Source of the DNA: CAIVVT01 sp963838205
GTDB lineage: Bacteria > Acidobacteriota > Terriglobia > Bryobacterales > Bryobacteraceae
Direction: 5' to 3'
NCBI GenBank assembly: GCA_963838205.1
Contig: CAWIQF010000010.1
Coordinates: forward strand, 62,001-126,000
Length of the DNA: 64,000 nucleotides
In this document: positions 52,483 to 61,590 of the stretch, one piece after another
How positions within the stretch are numbered: position 1 is the first letter of the stretch
Layout of the letters: each line of letters starts with the position of its first letter
Notes under the pieces: generated by a model
What the model saw: the letters and a program-made list of their open reading frames with translations, nothing else
Databases searched by the model: none
Told to the model about the DNA's origin: nothing
Position numbers and translations under genes: made by a program

Positions 52483-54663
52483 TCAAGTGTGGAACGACAC
52501 CGAACCGTCCTCGAAACCGGCGCCGAGCCGTACCGCGCCATCCTTTCCGACTCGGGCTCGCCGCCCATTTACGACAGCGAAGCGGAAGGGGCCATGCGCG
52601 GGAATTTCCAGCCTTAAGCGGCCTGTCCGGAACCTGAGGTCGGCGCGCAGCGGCGCACTGCCGGCATACAGTGCCGGCCGCACAACGACTTCCCGGTCCT
52701 CGAAGCGAATTCCGAGCAGGTGACGAACGATGAACAGGCTGAGCTCGGCCGAGTTCCAGGGAAGGATGCCGGCCGTGGCCGCCTGGGACCGGACCAGCGG
52801 AATCTCTTCGAACCACGCTCCGGTCCGGCCGCCCTGTACGGTATTGAGCCACTCCAGCGTGCGCCTGCTGCGATCGAGCAGGCCCGCGTCGTGCTGCGCG
52901 CGAAGTATGAAGCAGGTGGCGAAGGTCCATGGACCGGGCTGATCCACCTGGCCGCTGGAATGATAGCGCTCATAGCCACCACCAAACCAGCGGGCGTTCC
53001 AGAGTTTCTCCAACTCGTCGAGCGTGTTGAGGGCCAGCGCGGAGCGTGGATCCACAATGCCCAGAGCGATGGGCAGGGCCATGCTGGAATCAGGCTCGGC
53101 AAAATGGACCTGCTCCGTGTTCATGGGTACGTCGTCCGCGGATGCAGGAAAGCGAATGAAGCGCTCCCAGTTCCCGGTCACTGAACGCCGTTTGATGAGA
53201 CGGCCCTGTTCGACTAGAGCGAACGACGGATGGGACAGCATGGCGTTCTGAATGCTATCCGCCTCGCTGCGCCAACGCGCGGCGCGATCGGCGGCGCCTA
53301 ACGGTTCCGCCAGGACCGCGGCTTCACGCAGGCCGAGAATCACATAGGTTTGATACGCCAGCTCGCAGCCATCTTCAAGAGTGCGTTCCCAGAATTCGCG
53401 GCGATTGTGCAGCATGCCGCTGGTGTGGCGAAACTCGGGACGCAAAGGCCGCTCGATGAGGGCCAGCAGTTTCGTCCGATATTCGCGAATCAAAGTGTCG
53501 TCACCGCTCCAGTCGCGATATGAGCGGAGCGCGTGGATCAGCTCGCCCATTTGATCGAACTGTTCGCGGTCGGGGTCTTCAAAACGGCTCCCGATCATGG
53601 TCTTGCCGTCGGCACTCACCATGGTTTCCAGGATGTGAATGAACCCGTTGCGGGCCAGTTCGAACTGGCCGGCGTGAATCAGGCCCAGCAACGTGTTGGA
53701 TGTGTCGCGCACCCATTGCGCACCGTACTCAAAGATGCCCGCATCCATCACGCCGTTGTCGGCCACCATGGCGGGCAGTCCGAAACGGGCTTTGTCGAAA
53801 ACTTCGCGGATGGTGGTATCGTCCGTGACGAGGGACGAACCGGCGGCCCAGGCGACGCGGGTCCGTTCGAGAGTCTGGCTCAGATTGCGCGGTGGTTCCG
53901 GCGAAGGGGCCTCGGGGAGAATGCCAACCGTCAGGAACGTATCCACGGTAATGGATCCACCGACGGCAATAGCCAGTGGGCCGATCGCGAGATCAGCCTG
54001 CGGCGGATGGAAGTTGCTCGGAGCAGAGTCGGCGCACGCCAGGGCCAGACGCGCATGGGCGTTGTCTTGCATCAGCCACCCGTCGCGCACACCACATGCG
54101 CTGGACGGCAGGGACAGCCGGAGATTGACTGCTTCGGGACCACCCAGATTCCGCGAGGAGAGAGTGATCCGTCTGACAAAGACCCCGGAATCCTGAAGCG
54201 CAAAAAGGCTCTCGGTTACAAGGAGTCCACCGGCCCACCACTCAGCTTCCACCGCCGGGATCCCGTCGAGCAGGACCCAGCGGGTCCGCGTCTCATGACC
54301 TAGCGCAGTGAACGGAAAGCCGCCGAGCAACACCTCCAAGGCGCTTCTGATAAACCCCGCGCCAGCGCCGAAGTTGAAGGCATTCTCCTTGCGGGCCGTC
54401 TGCCGATTGTCACGAGCATCGAAAGCCAGCCACAAGAACGCGGGTGCCCCATCAATCTGGTCCGCCTGGGCAATCAGGCGAATGCGCCCGCTGCGCAACA
54501 CAAAGTAATCGCGCCCGTAGACGAAGGCGCGGAGCAGAAGCGCGTTGTCGGCATTCTCTGCCGGTTGAGCGGCGGGATTCTGTGCGGCGACCGCCACCGC
54601 GGGTGAGGCCGCGGCGGCCACCGACCCAATACGCGTCAGAAACTCTCGGCGGTTGGAAGCCAT
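52483..54663 (-). CDS. Tat-exported six-hairpin glycosidase-like protein
   Basis: 726 residues. A Tat signal (SNRREFLTRIGSVAAAASPAVA) leads to a beta-sandwich domain (about 45-270) and an (alpha/alpha)6 toroid (about 280-640: NGVMDAGIFEYGAQWVRDTSN, QFDQMGELIHALRSYRDWSGDD, EDGCELAYQTYVILGLREAAV, LPWNSAELSLFIVRHLLGI). The fold matches glucoamylase-, GH63- and GH78-type enzymes, with likely catalytic acids in WVRDTSN and EDGCELA; the family and substrate are not determined. RREF makes Tat export probable. Upstream lies a 419-base gene-free region, so it is likely its own transcription unit. Confidence 0.72.
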   Translation of the reverse strand: MASNRREFLTRIGSVAAAASPAVAVAAQNPAAQPAENADNALLLRAFVYGRDYFVLRSGRIRLIAQADQIDGAPAFLWLAFDARDNRQTARKENAFNFGAGAGFIRSALEVLLGGFPFTALGHETRTRWVLLDGIPAVEAEWWAGGLLVTESLFALQDSGVFVRRITLSSRNLGGPEAVNLRLSLPSSACGVRDGWLMQDNAHARLALACADSAPSNFHPPQADLAIGPLAIAVGGSITVDTFLTVGILPEAPSPEPPRNLSQTLERTRVAWAAGSSLVTDDTTIREVFDKARFGLPAMVADNGVMDAGIFEYGAQWVRDTSNTLLGLIHAGQFELARNGFIHILETMVSADGKTMIGSRFEDPDREQFDQMGELIHALRSYRDWSGDDTLIREYRTKLLALIERPLRPEFRHTSGMLHNRREFWERTLEDGCELAYQTYVILGLREAAVLAEPLGAADRAARWRSEADSIQNAMLSHPSFALVEQGRLIKRRSVTGNWERFIRFPASADDVPMNTEQVHFAEPDSSMALPIALGIVDPRSALALNTLDELEKLWNARWFGGGYERYHSSGQVDQPGPWTFATCFILRAQHDAGLLDRSRRTLEWLNTVQGGRTGAWFEEIPLVRSQAATAGILPWNSAELSLFIVRHLLGIRFEDREVVVRPALYAGSAPLRADLRFRTGRLRLEIPAHGPFRFAVVNGRRARVGKDGAVRLGAGFEDGSVSFHT

Positions 54664-55082
54664 GTTACCTCAGACGGATGCTCTCTATAAGACTTCACAA
54701 TCGGGCGCCGGTGGCGGACACGAGATGGCGTCCGCCCGTTGCGAGCGCCGTGAGAAGTCCCGCGCTTTGCCGATTACCTTGCTGCGAGCTGTGTGATCGA
54801 ACACAAACTCCCTCTTCCAGCCCATCCTCGCGAGAGTTTGCGGCAAGCGCTGCGCACCCTGAGGAAGACTATAACTCATCCCTAGAGACAAGGTGCTTTA
54901 GACACGGGGTTCAATGAAGAGTGATCGAGGCCCCGCCGCCGATGGTTTGAACGAACCCGACGATGATGAACCAAAGCAAGGAATCATAGAGACATAGAAC
55001 CGACGGCACGATGCGCCCGCGGAAGGTATAACCGGGCCAGTACGCTCATTGCCGACACTCCCGGTCTCTCGAAGCGAAAGCC
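54664..55082. other. Gene-free stretch with a possible membrane-protein tail
   Basis: 419 bases. GGCGGAC (54713-54719) pairs with GTCCGCC (54730-54736). On the minus strand, 55040-54912 reads YWPGYTFRGRIVPSVLCLYD then LLWFIIVGFVQTIGGGASI and a stop, which looks like the end of a membrane protein with no start. I treat that as a weak remnant. Confidence 0.35.
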
Positions 55083-56222
55083 TCAGACCTTCACGAATGT
55101 CTTTGTTCTGTACATCCACAGCAGGATCAGCCATTCTACAGCGAATGCGGTCGAAGCTTCCAGTACGCCGCCCCAAACACCAATGCGCGGAGCTAGACTG
55201 CCGACGAAGATATGCCCGATGTGCCGGAAGTCGAACAGCATCGTAGCCATGTAGACGGCCAGCGCGTTCATTCCGATTACAGTAAACGGAAAGGCCCATC
55301 GCCGGAATCCCAGCACATCGATCAGTAGATAGAAAACGCCCATCACGATTGCACTCAGGCCGCCGGTGACGAGGACGAACGAGCTGGTCCACAGCAACTT
55401 AATGATGGGGCACCATATGCTCCACACGAGGCCGAGTGCGACGAGTGCGCAGCCCGCGCCGATGAGGCCACCGACTTTCTTTTGCGCGGAAGCACTGCCA
55501 GCAAGGAATTCTCCGGCCAGCACGCCGAGTAGCACGGACGATGCAAAGCCCAGGTAGCTGAGGAACCACGTATTTAGGCCGTAGCTGAAACGGCCCAGGA
55601 CGATGTGGTCGATATATGCGGCGGCATTGCCCTCCGGCGTAAGTACCCCGGCTCCAAAACCGGGAACGGGGATAAGCATCAGCAACGCCCAGAACGCGAT
55701 GAGAAATACTCCCGTGAGTGCCGCCTGCCAAGTCGGTCGGAAGTTCACGAGCACAACTATAGCGATCAAATAGCCGGCCGCGATGCCGTGGAGAACGCTA
55801 TAGCAAGGATGTAGCTTCGAAAGATCGAATGCCAGCAAATTCCCTTGCGCGACCATGCCGAGGACAAACAGTATTACTCCGCGAACGGCAGCATGCGCGT
55901 ATATCTCGCGGTGCGTCGCGCCCGCCGCCCGCCGCTTCGCCAAGGAAAACGGCATCGCCACGCCCATGATGAACATGAATAGAGGCCAGATCCAGTCAAA
56001 GAAGTGCAACCCTTGCCAGGGAACGTGCTCGAGTTGTGCGACGATACGGTCGGCTGGCGCACCTGGGAAGATTTTCGCAAACGCCTGGAAGATGGCCGCG
56101 CCGCCGATGATCCAGAACATATCGAAGCCGCGTAACGCATCGAGCGACATAAGACGCGATGCGCCGATTGGGGGCACTTCCTTGTGAGCCTGGGTCGAAT
56201 GAAATCCAGTAACTGTGGCCAT
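55083..56222 (-). CDS. DUF5009/heparan-alpha-glucosaminide N-acetyltransferase-like membrane protein
   Basis: 379 residues from the ATG at 56222, four bases after GGAGG; the frame is open 17 codons upstream. About ten to eleven membrane helices. The N-terminal motif LMSLDALRGFDMFWIIGG is the hallmark of NagX/HGSNAT/DUF5009 proteins, and HFFDWIWPLFMFIMGVAMPFS follows. Human HGSNAT moves acetyl groups across the membrane onto glucosamine; bacterial members are thought to acetylate sugars, without firm proof. It follows a PIG-L-type deacetylase by 47 bases in the same operon, which fits acetyl-sugar handling. Confidence 0.85.
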   Translation of the reverse strand: MATVTGFHSTQAHKEVPPIGASRLMSLDALRGFDMFWIIGGAAIFQAFAKIFPGAPADRIVAQLEHVPWQGLHFFDWIWPLFMFIMGVAMPFSLAKRRAAGATHREIYAHAAVRGVILFVLGMVAQGNLLAFDLSKLHPCYSVLHGIAAGYLIAIVVLVNFRPTWQAALTGVFLIAFWALLMLIPVPGFGAGVLTPEGNAAAYIDHIVLGRFSYGLNTWFLSYLGFASSVLLGVLAGEFLAGSASAQKKVGGLIGAGCALVALGLVWSIWCPIIKLLWTSSFVLVTGGLSAIVMGVFYLLIDVLGFRRWAFPFTVIGMNALAVYMATMLFDFRHIGHIFVGSLAPRIGVWGGVLEASTAFAVEWLILLWMYRTKTFVKV

Positions 56223-56269
56223 GCGTCCTCCGCGGACAACACAAGATCGAAGTATTCCATCGGAACGCT

Positions 56270-57046
56270 TCAAGAACCTATAGGCAAGACATCCGCGGGA
56301 CTGTGCACGTGGCGGATGTAGCCTTCGGCATATTTGTATCCGCTCTCGAGCCCGCGGAAGACCATAGTCTGCGACTGCATCTCATAATACCGGTCCGGCG
56401 ACTGGGAGGCGTGGGCATAACAGGCGTCGTGTTTACGCGCCTGGGTGGCCGTAATATCGACGTAATGCGTTGGGGCGAACATGAGAGTGTCTTCCCCGTT
56501 CGAGACCTCATAGAAATACAGCGCGGCCATTTTTCCTATGCGCAACCATGCTTCATAGACCAATGCGAACGTGGCGCGATGGTCGGCGTGGTTGTCGATT
56601 GGCCATTGCGTGAACAGTACGTCGGGCTTCTCGGCCTCGAGCAGCTTCTGCATCTCGTCGGCATGCTGGCGGTCCACCACGGCTTTACCGTTGAGTTGCC
56701 CGGCAAACAAGGGGCGCGCCTTCAGAATCCGGCAGGCGTTTTGCGCCTCCACGACCCGGTCGGCCCGCGAAGACTCCAACGGTTTTTCCAGGAAGCCCCA
56801 ATCCCCTCGGTTCAGGTAGAGAAGGATCACGTCGTGGCCCATATCCGAGTAGCGGGCGATGGTGCCTCCGCAGCCGTACTCAGGGTCCCCGGGATGGCCG
56901 CCTGCAAAGATTGCCTTGAGCTTGCGCTGCGGCGCGTCCGGCTTCAGGGACTTTTGTTCGGCGGCGCCCAACGCGCCCATAGAACCGGCGGCCATTCCAA
57001 GCGTTGCCGCATTACCGAATAGCGTTCTTCGCGAGAATCCACTCAT
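56270..57046 (-). CDS. Tat-exported PIG-L/LmbE-like deacetylase with altered metal motif
   Basis: 258 residues. A Tat signal (GFSRRTLFGNAATLGMAAGS) precedes a PIG-L domain. The usual AHPDDE motif reads GGHPGDPEYGCGGT: the first Asp, normally the general base, is Gly, while the His and one Asp for zinc remain. The second zinc region NHADHRAT is intact. Typical members remove acetyl from N-acetylglucosamine conjugates. The changed motif could mean another substrate or mechanism; I believe related variants exist in other soil bacteria but cannot check. It is co-transcribed with the DUF5009 gene. Confidence 0.82.
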   Translation of the reverse strand: MSGFSRRTLFGNAATLGMAAGSMGALGAAEQKSLKPDAPQRKLKAIFAGGHPGDPEYGCGGTIARYSDMGHDVILLYLNRGDWGFLEKPLESSRADRVVEAQNACRILKARPLFAGQLNGKAVVDRQHADEMQKLLEAEKPDVLFTQWPIDNHADHRATFALVYEAWLRIGKMAALYFYEVSNGEDTLMFAPTHYVDITATQARKHDACYAHASQSPDRYYEMQSQTMVFRGLESGYKYAEGYIRHVHSPADVLPIGS

Positions 57047-57095
57047 CGTCTGACCGTCTTCCTTTGCAGTTAAGTACTTTCATCCTCCCGCTGCT

Positions 57096-58538
57096 CTACC
57101 CTTTACCGGCATCTGACCGCGCGCGGACCGGAGGCGCCAGGCCGCGCAGGAACTGAAGGTCGTGCCAGTCCCAGATGCGCCAGGGCGCATTGCGGATCTC
57201 GGTCGGGCTGGTATTCCAGCGCATGCATTCCCAGTTGGTCGCGCCTTCGAAGTGAATGAAGAGGCTGGCGGCGGAGAACACGCAAAACAGGCCGCACAGC
57301 AGGCGCGCACGCGCGGTGCGGCTCACCATTCGCGGCAGCACGGGGATCAGAAAGAAGACCAGCAGCGGCACGACGTCGGTGAAGTACCGCGGGCCGTAAC
57401 TGTGGCCGGCCGACCAGTCCTGGAAGGAACAGATGAGCAGGTAGTGGCCCACCAGCGCGCCGGCCAGGAAGGGACGCAAGCTGCGCGCCGCCGGCCACTC
57501 CGGCTTCAGACATGCACCGTACACGCTCAGCAGAAAGAGGGGCACAAAGACGAACAGGCCGCGCGCCGGGCTGAACAGGTTGCCGGCCAGCGCCTCCGGC
57601 AACGGAAGCAGGGACAGACCGGGCTCGGCGACGCGCCGCACGAAGAAATACGGCGCCAGTAGATTCCCATAGATGGAGATGTTGATGGCCGAAAACAGCG
57701 CTACCACGGGCAGCATCCCCAGCAGATAGGTCCAGAACTGGCGGCGATGGCGCACGAAGACGAACAGCGTGATCGCCGCCAGCCAGACGGCGTTGGTCGG
57801 CCGCACGTAGAAGGCCAGGGCCGCCGGTGCGCCGGCGAAGCGGATCCAGCGCGGATCCCGGTGGGCGCGCGCGGCCAGCCACAGGGTCAGGGCGAGCAGC
57901 AACATCGACGGCCCGTGCTGCCACAACCCGCGGCTGGCGGTGGACCACGCCGGCGTGGCGAACGCGCACAGGCCGGCTATCGCGAGCGACTGGGGCGTGC
58001 CGAGGAACTCGCGCGCCACCAGGTACATCAGCGCCACCGACAAGGCAGTGATCCAGGAGGCGATCACGACTTCGGCCACGGGTGCGCCGCCTAACAGGTC
58101 GCCTTCAAGAAACCGTCGCGGCATGTCGCGCCGCAGTTGTCCGGGCAGGTGCGGAATGAGCGGCCTGATCAGCGGCTGCGCCGCCGTCAGACCATGCTCG
58201 AGCACGAAGACGGCCGGTGCAGCGATTATCGCCACGGCCACCGGGTAGAAATTGTAAAAGTGGCCCGCGGGGCACTGGCCGGCGTCCGTGAGCGGGAAGG
58301 TGCGGGCTTTGGTTACAGTCACGCACTCGATGTGGTAGAACCCGTCGCGCACCAGCAGCGGCAGGTACTCGTCGAGATTGACGTCACCATGATGCAGCAG
58401 GCTGAGCGCGGTCGGAATTGTCCAACGCGAATCGAAGCTGGTGGCGTTGGGGCTGAAAACGTACACCACCGAGCACAGGCAGAATACGACCGCGGCCATC
58501 CACAGGTCGGCTCGCAGGGTGCGCATTGAGACATTCAT
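57096..58538 (-). CDS. Polytopic membrane protein, GT-C glycosyltransferase-like
   Basis: 480 residues with about eleven membrane helices. SPNATSFDSRWTIPTALSLLHHGDVNLDEY forms a first outer loop with acidic residues, as in GT-C enzymes. The later loop AGHSYGPRYFTDVVPLLVFF resembles a region common in uncharacterised GT-C proteins of Actinobacteria and Acidobacteria. No catalytic assignment is secure. It lies 50 bases upstream of the PIG-L gene on the same strand, so it may lead that operon and supply or move a lipid-linked sugar; that is inference. Confidence 0.7.
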   Translation of the reverse strand: MNVSMRTLRADLWMAAVVFCLCSVVYVFSPNATSFDSRWTIPTALSLLHHGDVNLDEYLPLLVRDGFYHIECVTVTKARTFPLTDAGQCPAGHFYNFYPVAVAIIAAPAVFVLEHGLTAAQPLIRPLIPHLPGQLRRDMPRRFLEGDLLGGAPVAEVVIASWITALSVALMYLVAREFLGTPQSLAIAGLCAFATPAWSTASRGLWQHGPSMLLLALTLWLAARAHRDPRWIRFAGAPAALAFYVRPTNAVWLAAITLFVFVRHRRQFWTYLLGMLPVVALFSAINISIYGNLLAPYFFVRRVAEPGLSLLPLPEALAGNLFSPARGLFVFVPLFLLSVYGACLKPEWPAARSLRPFLAGALVGHYLLICSFQDWSAGHSYGPRYFTDVVPLLVFFLIPVLPRMVSRTARARLLCGLFCVFSAASLFIHFEGATNWECMRWNTSPTEIRNAPWRIWDWHDLQFLRGLAPPVRARSDAGKG

Positions 58539-59017
58539 ATCATGGAGCGGCAGAGCTGCGCCGGACGCCAGTACCCATGTCGCGCGGCCTCACCACAGCC
58601 AGCCGTGAGCGTAGTGCGCAGCGACTCCAATTTGGCCGCGCTTATCTCACCGGGCGCGGAGATATGCTCTCAATCAAATTGGCCCGAAACCGGGCAGGCC
58701 AGGTCGCCTTTCTAGAGCCAAGCCGGCGCACCTGACCATGCCACGCGATGAACTCGTCCAGTTCGACAAACAGACTCTTCGCGCGTGCAGTTTTCGAACC
58801 GGTATAGGTTCAATCACGCAACATCATGCAGGCGAACACGGCCGAGTTCGACCACCAGATGCTCCACACTCTGGATAGTGCACCAGAAAGGCGGGTCCCG
58901 TCCTTCATCATCTCCCCGCTTGGCAATAGGTTGGCCGCTTGTACCGAACGAAATACGGCCCGTGGCGCAATGAACAACGATGGAGACAATTCCGATAACT
59001 CACCAGAGTTATGTACG
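58539..59017. other. Gene-free stretch between two minus-strand operons
   Basis: 479 bases with no supported gene. Contains the terminator-like hairpin at 58995-59012, an 8-base dyad (CCAATTTG ... CAAATTGG, about 58630-58682) and the promoter region of the GT-C/PIG-L/DUF5009 operon. Confidence 0.45.
58995..59012 (-). terminator. Hairpin just after the DUF2235 gene
   Basis: ATAACTC and GAGTTAT form a perfect 7-base stem with a 4-base loop, five bases past the stop codon. The downstream tract is only weakly U-rich, so it may be a 3'-end stabiliser rather than a full terminator. Confidence 0.4.
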
Positions 59018-60070
59018 TCAGGCGCCTGTGGCCATGGTCATGGGTATAGTGACAACCGTTTCAGTAGAGTAGCCAGTAAGTTTTCCGGCGGCGTCATAGT
59101 GCAGGTTTGGAGGATGGTAGCCGACCTCGCCGGCGACACGGATGTCCACGCTGTTGGCGATGGTAGCATCGGCGGGGACGGACCGCCGCACGGGAAATGT
59201 CCAAAGCAGGTTCCAGGATTCGTGGATTTTTCCTAGTGCATTCTTCGGGTCGATACCCGTGTACTTAGCCGCTGATGCTGGATCGACCTCGACACCCTGG
59301 GAAATCGCGTTGTTCAGCATCCAGCTCAGCGTAATGTCGGAGAGCCCAGTCTCCGGATAGCTTCCACCGACGTCGCAATGCACGCCGGCAAACCAGACCT
59401 GCTCGACAATCTGATCAGGGACTGTCGGGCCGGTCCAGAGTGTAGGTTTGAACTCGACACGCCGCTCATCGATAGCCACCGCATGATACGCGGAGTGGAC
59501 GTCGGGGTGGAGGCCGGTATCCAGGAAGCCGTAGAGGATTTCGTCATTCGCACCGAAGATGGCGGGAATGCCGAGTGCGCCAACCGTGTCCCACACGCCA
59601 ACCATGGTGATTTTCGCGTTGTACATGTTGGATCCGGAAAGGCTTGCCAGCAACGTAGCGCGGTCGTCTTTGTCTCTATAGGCTTGGAATGCCGTATCCA
59701 CGACGGCCTGACTGAAATTCGCGGTTGGCAAACCGGCGATGGCGATCATGCCAGCGAGACTACGAGCGGTATAAGCGCCGCGGCTGAAGCCGAAGATAAA
59801 CAGCCGGTCGTCCTGCTCATAAGCATGAGCGATTTTAGTGTAAGCGTCGGCGATCTTCTGATACAGACCGGCGCCGAATGCGCCGCCGACAAAATGTTCA
59901 ATTGGCTCGGGTGTCACACCAACGCCATCGTCGTAATACGGGACTTGCGTGGCGCTGGTTGACAGGGACTTGAAAAGCTTGTAGACATTGGTGTCATTGG
60001 GGCTCGGGCCGTCAGTGCTGTTCGGATGGTCCCATGTGCCGTCGGCGCAGAAGACGATGTTTTTCGGCAT
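59018..60070 (-). CDS. DUF2235 alpha/beta hydrolase (Tle1-like phospholipase family)
   Basis: 350 residues from the ATG at 60070, with AAGGAG seven bases upstream. The start KNIVFCADGTWD, the nucleophile elbow GFSRGAYTAR, the Asp in VGVWDTVGALG and the His in WFAGVHCDVGGSYPE make the complete DUF2235 triad. Members include type VI secretion phospholipase effectors (Tle1); no secretion signal or VgrG/PAAR neighbour is present, so an antibacterial role is not supported. It is the last gene of an operon with an FAD-linked oxidase and a haem peroxidase, which suggests lipid hydrolysis feeding lipid oxidation. Confidence 0.85.
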   Translation of the reverse strand: MPKNIVFCADGTWDHPNSTDGPSPNDTNVYKLFKSLSTSATQVPYYDDGVGVTPEPIEHFVGGAFGAGLYQKIADAYTKIAHAYEQDDRLFIFGFSRGAYTARSLAGMIAIAGLPTANFSQAVVDTAFQAYRDKDDRATLLASLSGSNMYNAKITMVGVWDTVGALGIPAIFGANDEILYGFLDTGLHPDVHSAYHAVAIDERRVEFKPTLWTGPTVPDQIVEQVWFAGVHCDVGGSYPETGLSDITLSWMLNNAISQGVEVDPASAAKYTGIDPKNALGKIHESWNLLWTFPVRRSVPADATIANSVDIRVAGEVGYHPPNLHYDAAGKLTGYSTETVVTIPMTMATGA

Positions 60071-60114
60071 TACCACTCTCCTTTATCGAGTGTGAGCGGG
60101 CGTCAGGGCATGCG

Positions 60115-61506
60115 TTAAACAACGCGACCGGGCGCAGTTGTGGCAGCTGCAGGCTGCGTCAACAAGGTCCGAAAGTAATCGTTCAGCAGATGACCATCCG
60201 GATCATAAGTCTTGCGCGTTTGTTCAAGTTGCTGAAGACGATCTCCGAAAGCCTTGCGGGCGATTGCCGGAGTCACCCCCAACGTTTGATTCAGCAGTGG
60301 CACGCCATTGCGGTCGCTGCAGAACTGATTGTATGCGACAAGAAACTGACTCCAGCCCGGGTTCCCCGTGGAGACCGGATCGATCGTCATGACGCCGCCC
60401 GAGCCGGAGTACGACAGCAGCGCCTTGTCGTCCTGAGCAATACGGTAGCCGACATATAACAGGTCGGACCGGTAGCCTTCCTGACTGTAGTAGTCCTTGC
60501 AAAACGCGACGAAATCCGTCAGCGCAGCTGGAAACTGCTCTTCCGGAAACGCGAACAGACTAAAGGTGTAGCGGCTGTCGTTGGAAACTGCGGGGTAATT
60601 GATGATTTGATCGGGTGGGCTGGTGTTGTCACTGACGACGAAGTTCTCGAGCTGGACGCGCCATAACGCGTTGAACTTGTCAATGATGCCGTACCGAACG
60701 GTGGCCAGTGGTACGTGCTCTCCGATGTCATGAGCGAACTTCGGGCCCGAGGTCCCCCAAGTGTGGTTCCGAAGCGCCCACGCCACACGATTCGGCTCGC
60801 CGGTTGCGCCGGGATTGTACTTTCGGAACTCTACGGTAATAAGATCCTCAAAAGGAAAGAAATAGTACATCATCGAGTACCCGAGAGCCTTCAGTTCGGG
60901 CAAAGTGGCGATGAAGTCCGCGATGCTGTAGGTCTTGTGATGCACGGCGAGAGGGAGCAAGGCGCGGATGAGGTAGGTGACTTCGTACACTACTCCGAAG
61001 GTCCCATAGCTCGACCGCACCTGCCGCATCAGCTCGGGTTGCTGGTCCTCGGTGATCTCCATCACGGCGCCACCCGGCAGAACCATCTTCACGCCGGTAA
61101 TATACGATCCGACCTGACCGTATTCGCCCGGCATGGACGCATCCTTGGTGCCTGCGCAAGAGGCGCTGCCCGCCGTCAGGCTGCCGATCTCGGTGTTTAC
61201 ATAGAACTGCAGGTTGCGGCTCTCCAGTTCCTTCGCCATGTCGATGTGAGTCGCACCCGCCTCCACGGTCAATGTGTCCGACCCGATGTTCAGAATCCGA
61301 TTCATTCTTATCCGAATGAGAGTACCCGCCTCGGCAGTACCGCAGGGAGTCGTCGAGTGGTTCGACCCGACCGCTCGAATCGGGCACGGGTACTGCGCCG
61401 GGTTCTTCATGACCGCGACAATGTCGTCAACGGAGTTTGCATCGACAATCACCTGTGGATGCGATACGAGATCTCCAAACCAGTTCGTCACTGTAAGGTC
61501 AGACAT
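60115..61506 (-). CDS. FAD-linked oxidase (VAO/aldonolactone-oxidase-like)
   Basis: 463 residues from the ATG at 61506, after AAGGAGG. The FAD-binding_4 domain (1-190) has IRAVGSNHSTT, where H50 sits at the position that binds FAD covalently in aldonolactone and related oxidases. LTVEAGATHIDMAKELE and GSLTAGSASCAGTKDAS follow, typical of the family. The C-terminal substrate domain (about 200-450) ends with DPDGHLLNDYF, the usual ALO-type tail. Substrate alcohol or lactone is unknown. It lies between a haem peroxidase and a DUF2235 hydrolase with short gaps (84 and 44 bases), so a shared pathway is likely. Confidence 0.85.
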   Translation of the reverse strand: MSDLTVTNWFGDLVSHPQVIVDANSVDDIVAVMKNPAQYPCPIRAVGSNHSTTPCGTAEAGTLIRIRMNRILNIGSDTLTVEAGATHIDMAKELESRNLQFYVNTEIGSLTAGSASCAGTKDASMPGEYGQVGSYITGVKMVLPGGAVMEITEDQQPELMRQVRSSYGTFGVVYEVTYLIRALLPLAVHHKTYSIADFIATLPELKALGYSMMYYFFPFEDLITVEFRKYNPGATGEPNRVAWALRNHTWGTSGPKFAHDIGEHVPLATVRYGIIDKFNALWRVQLENFVVSDNTSPPDQIINYPAVSNDSRYTFSLFAFPEEQFPAALTDFVAFCKDYYSQEGYRSDLLYVGYRIAQDDKALLSYSGSGGVMTIDPVSTGNPGWSQFLVAYNQFCSDRNGVPLLNQTLGVTPAIARKAFGDRLQQLEQTRKTYDPDGHLLNDYFRTLLTQPAAATTAPGRVV

Positions 61507-61590
61507 AGGTGCTCCTCCTTGGCAGCTACAAACCATTTGCCCAACACGGCTCGCCGCAGTTGTTATGGAACACGAAAAGAGTCGTCGGAT

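Noticed and set aside
54898..55392. 164-codon minus-strand ORF after the DUF5009 gene
   Set aside because: It overlaps the DUF5009 coding region in another frame and shows no domain.
59018..60070. Type VI secretion effector/immunity module
   Set aside because: DUF2235 proteins include Tle1 effectors, but no VgrG, PAAR, adaptor or immunity-like gene is adjacent. The neighbours are oxidative enzymes.
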